Of a DNA stretch of 35,261 nucleotides, positions 33,385 to 35,261 are shown piece after piece. The DNA lies in assembly GCA_034111875.1 (NCBI GenBank), contig JAWUWK010000114.1, forward strand, positions 1-35,261, read 5' to 3'. Source of the DNA: Rs1 sp034111875. Lineage in GTDB: Bacteria > Pseudomonadota > Gammaproteobacteria > Pseudomonadales > Balneatricaceae. How positions within the stretch are numbered: the stretch's first letter is position 1; each line of letters opens with the position of its first letter. Both the position numbers and the translations under genes were made by a program. The notes under the pieces were generated by a model. That model was not told where the DNA came from. It did not search any database and was given only the letters and a program-made list of their open reading frames with translations.

Positions 33385-34296
33385 TTGAATAGTCATTTTA
33401 CGGTAAAGCAATTGAGGGCTTTTGTGGCAGTGGCAAAAACGCGAAGCTTTACCGAAGCATGCGAACAAGTTCATTTATCTCAACCTGCTTTAAGTATAGC
33501 GATTAAAAATTTAGAGGATTCTCTGGGAGGTAAATTATTAGTAAGAACCACCAGAGCGTTAAGGTTGACGCCAGAAGGAGAAGATTTCTATAAAACGGCA
33601 ATGAGATTATTGTCTGATTGGGATGATGCCTTTGAAGAAGTGCAGAGTCGCTTTTCCCTGTATAGAGGGAAAATTTCTATATCCTGTATGCCTTCATTTG
33701 CCGGGAATCAATTACCGGCGATTCTGCTGAAATTCAGAGAAAAGCACCCAGATATCAATATTACCGTTCAAGACGTGATTGCTGAAGATGTAATAGAAAT
33801 GGTGCGCAGTGGTCGCGTAGAAATAGGTATCAGTTTCGATCCTGGAGATGCTGATGATCTTTTATTTGAGACTTTATTCGAAGATGATTTTATCGTGGCA
33901 CTGCCGCAGGGACACCCATTATTAGAAGCTCAAGAGCTTAGCTGGTCTGAGGTTATCAATGAAGAAATTATTGCGTTGCAGCGACCTTCGAGCATGCGTA
34001 TGCAAATTGAAAGAGAGTTGCAAAAAAAGAATTTACTGCTCAATGTTTCTTATGAAGTACATCAGCTGGCGACAATAGGCCGGATGGTCTCTACGGGGTT
34101 GGGCATTGGTTTAGTTCCCACCTTGTGTGAAAGACAAATGTTGGAACTAGGAGCAGTTTGCCGGCCATTAGTCGACCCCGTCATTTCTAGAAAAGTAGGG
34201 GTTATCACCCGTAAAAGGGCGGCGCTTTCCGCCGCTGCACAAGGCGTCGTTAATGAATTGATGACTAACCGCAATTTAAATTCTAGCGTTGGATGA
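33385..34296 (+). CDS. LysR-family transcriptional regulator
   Basis: This 303-residue LysR protein has an N-terminal winged helix-turn-helix at residues 6-65 (LRAFVAVAKTRSFTEACEQV, LSQPALSIAIKNLEDSLG, RTTRALRLTPEGEDF). A LysR substrate-binding domain follows (ISCMPSFAGNQLPAILLKF, EIGISFDPGDAD, IGRMVSTGLGIGLVPTL). It starts at TTG 33385 with AGGGGAG four to ten bases upstream. It is divergent from scoAB, the typical arrangement for a LysR protein controlling its neighbour, so a role in acetoacetate/3-hydroxybutyrate use is likely but inferred. The inducer is unknown. Confidence 0.9.
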   Translation: MNSHFTVKQLRAFVAVAKTRSFTEACEQVHLSQPALSIAIKNLEDSLGGKLLVRTTRALRLTPEGEDFYKTAMRLLSDWDDAFEEVQSRFSLYRGKISISCMPSFAGNQLPAILLKFREKHPDINITVQDVIAEDVIEMVRSGRVEIGISFDPGDADDLLFETLFEDDFIVALPQGHPLLEAQELSWSEVINEEIIALQRPSSMRMQIERELQKKNLLLNVSYEVHQLATIGRMVSTGLGIGLVPTLCERQMLELGAVCRPLVDPVISRKVGVITRKRAALSAAAQGVVNELMTNRNLNSSVG

Positions 34297-34800
34297 TTAG
34301 CTGGGTCGATTATCCGTAGAGTGCCTCTTTTTAGTCCCTTAACTAGTGATATATGTCTCTTGCCTACAGATGATATTTGAAATTTATTCAGATATCCTTT
34401 AGGCAGTTTTATCCAAGTTATCTTCTTTATAAAAGAATAATATATGCGCTGTATTTCAAACGTATTTTCCTCAATACATCCCCTTTTTTGTTAGTTGCTG
34501 TTGCGTCCCAAGAGATTAATTTATGTCTATATTTTCAAGAGAACAACATTAAAAATTAGTTCAAGTTATTATTTTCGACTATGCTGTATATGGTTGATAT
34601 ATAAATAGGTAGCAGATTTTATCAGCGTTTTTTAAAAGGTCAAATATTGGAAAAAAAGCTCTATGATATTTGTTAGAATAACTTGAACGAATGTTACCCC
34701 TGTATTCAAATCTGAAGAGCATCATCTAACCCCTTAGAAAGAGAAGCCAGCTGAAGGTAAGCTTCTATCTTTTTCTCCGGCAAGAGATGTAACGATAATG
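34297..34800. other. Non-coding gap before the IS30 transposase
   Basis: These 504 AT-rich bp include the unlocated left end of the IS30 element. A short frame at 34377-34559 has no ribosome site and no family resemblance. The IS terminus should lie between about 34640 and 34790, but I cannot place it without the other end. Confidence 0.4.
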
Positions 34801-35261
34801 AGACATTTCCAACAGCTGACTTATGAGCAACGATGCCAGATATATGTGCTAAAGAAAAGAGGTTATTCGCAGCGGGAGACTGCAAAGTCTATTGGGGTTA
34901 GTCAATCCACTGTTAACCGAGAACTGATACGTAATACAGGCGCAAGGCTATCGCTATAAACAAGCTCAAGAGAGAGCGTCTCGACGTCGATATAAGGCAA
35001 GTAAAGTAACTAAAATGACGCCTAACATAATCGCTCTTATCGCATCAACGTTACGTCTTGAATGGAGTCCTGAACAAATATCAGGATGGCTTTTAGAGTA
35101 TAAACAGGCGTCGATTAGCCATGAAAGTATTTACTTTCATGTATGGGCCGATAAAAAAACAGGGGGTGATTTGTATACATATCTACGCCGCCAAGGCAAA
35201 AGTACGACAAGCGCCGTAACGGGAAATCGCCGCGAGGTCAGATAAAAAACCGAGTCAGCAG
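34801..35261 (+). pseudogene. IS30-family transposase, frameshifted (runs off right edge)
   Basis: From ATG 34801 the product starts MRHFQQLTYEQRCQIYVLKK and has a helix-turn-helix (TAKSIGVSQSTVNRELIRNT). That frame stops at about 34960. The match continues in another frame with QGYRYKQAQERASRRRYKAS, WSPEQISGWL, ISHESIYFHVWADKKTGGDL and YLRRQGK. It shifts again near 35200 at an A-run (KYDKRRNGKSPRGQIKNRVS). IS30 transposases are normally a single frame, so two shifts mean an inactive copy. The DDE residues are mostly beyond the window. Sequence errors at the two shift sites are a possible alternative. Confidence 0.85.

Noticed and set aside
34377..34559. 60-codon frame downstream of the LysR gene
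   Set aside because: TTG start with no ribosome site, low-complexity AT-rich composition and no family resemblance.
1..35261. CRISPR array, tRNA or rRNA genes, prophage or toxin-antitoxin system
   Set aside because: No regularly spaced repeats, T-arm-like tRNA signatures, rRNA stretches, phage structural genes or paired small toxin-antitoxin frames were recognised.

Overview
The window looks like chromosome from an AT-rich gammaproteobacterium, probably marine or host-associated. The evidence is the mnmA-hflD-purB gene order, a Pseudomonas-like aot arginine/ornithine transport set that includes an AotO-type deacylase, rlmF, a YqfO/NIF3-like protein, a CspA-type cold-shock gene and IS elements of the IS1182, IS5 and IS30 families. 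I cannot name the species. Most housekeeping genes are intact. Accessory and regulatory genes are visibly decaying: a GGDEF-EAL gene cut at an IS1182 end, a bdhA with three lesions, a MocR-type regulator with several lesions, an HD-GYP remnant fused to an IS5 remnant, and a frameshifted IS30 transposase.

Layout. Positions 1-1419: end of an IS1182-family element, then a 5'-truncated GGDEF-EAL gene. 1420-2312: non-coding, ending in a 147-bp MITE-like repeat that runs up to the next start codon. 2313-3812: cbiQ-cbiO ECF transporter core with no substrate-binding gene visible. 3840-4700: orphan DUF1989 protein (minus). 5177-5956: bdhA pseudogene. 6289-6768: small membrane protein (minus). 6859-9344: ung, a DUF924 gene and a stand-alone prephenate dehydratase. 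9494-12551: broken MocR regulator, an intact Cys/Met-metabolism PLP enzyme and a DUF2007/zinc-ribbon gene. 12583-13526: HD-GYP and IS5 remnants (minus). 13707-14636: csp gene with a strong promoter and long leader, convergent with a NYN-domain gene. 14844-19405: divergent aotJQM / aotPO. 19512-22986: mnmA-hflD-purB (minus). 23338-24901: moaE convergent with a DAHP synthase. 24902-25796: large non-coding block with one copy of a dispersed repeat. 25797-31445: dsbD, ddl, a GNAT acetyltransferase, rlmF, a second MITE copy, the second dispersed-repeat copy and a NIF3-like gene. 31718-34296: scoAB with a divergent LysR regulator. 34801-end: IS30 transposase with frameshifts.

How the genes fit together. 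scoAB (acetoacetate activation) with its LysR gene is the downstream half of 3-hydroxybutyrate use, whose first enzyme, bdhA, is a pseudogene here. The aot set should import a basic amino acid. DAHP synthase and prephenate dehydratase are the entry and phenylalanine-branch steps of aromatic amino acid synthesis, but they are not in one operon. Two c-di-GMP genes are both broken next to IS remnants.

The least expected finding is a small repeat family (2165-2311 and 30648-30785) whose terminal inverted repeat is nearly identical to the surviving end of the IS5-family remnant at 13510-13527. This suggests a non-autonomous element mobilised by that IS, with one copy supplying the ribosome-binding site of cbiQ. 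A separate, diverged intergenic repeat of about 150 bp occurs at 25434-25580 and 30930-31088. I did not find a convincing new defence or biosynthetic system.
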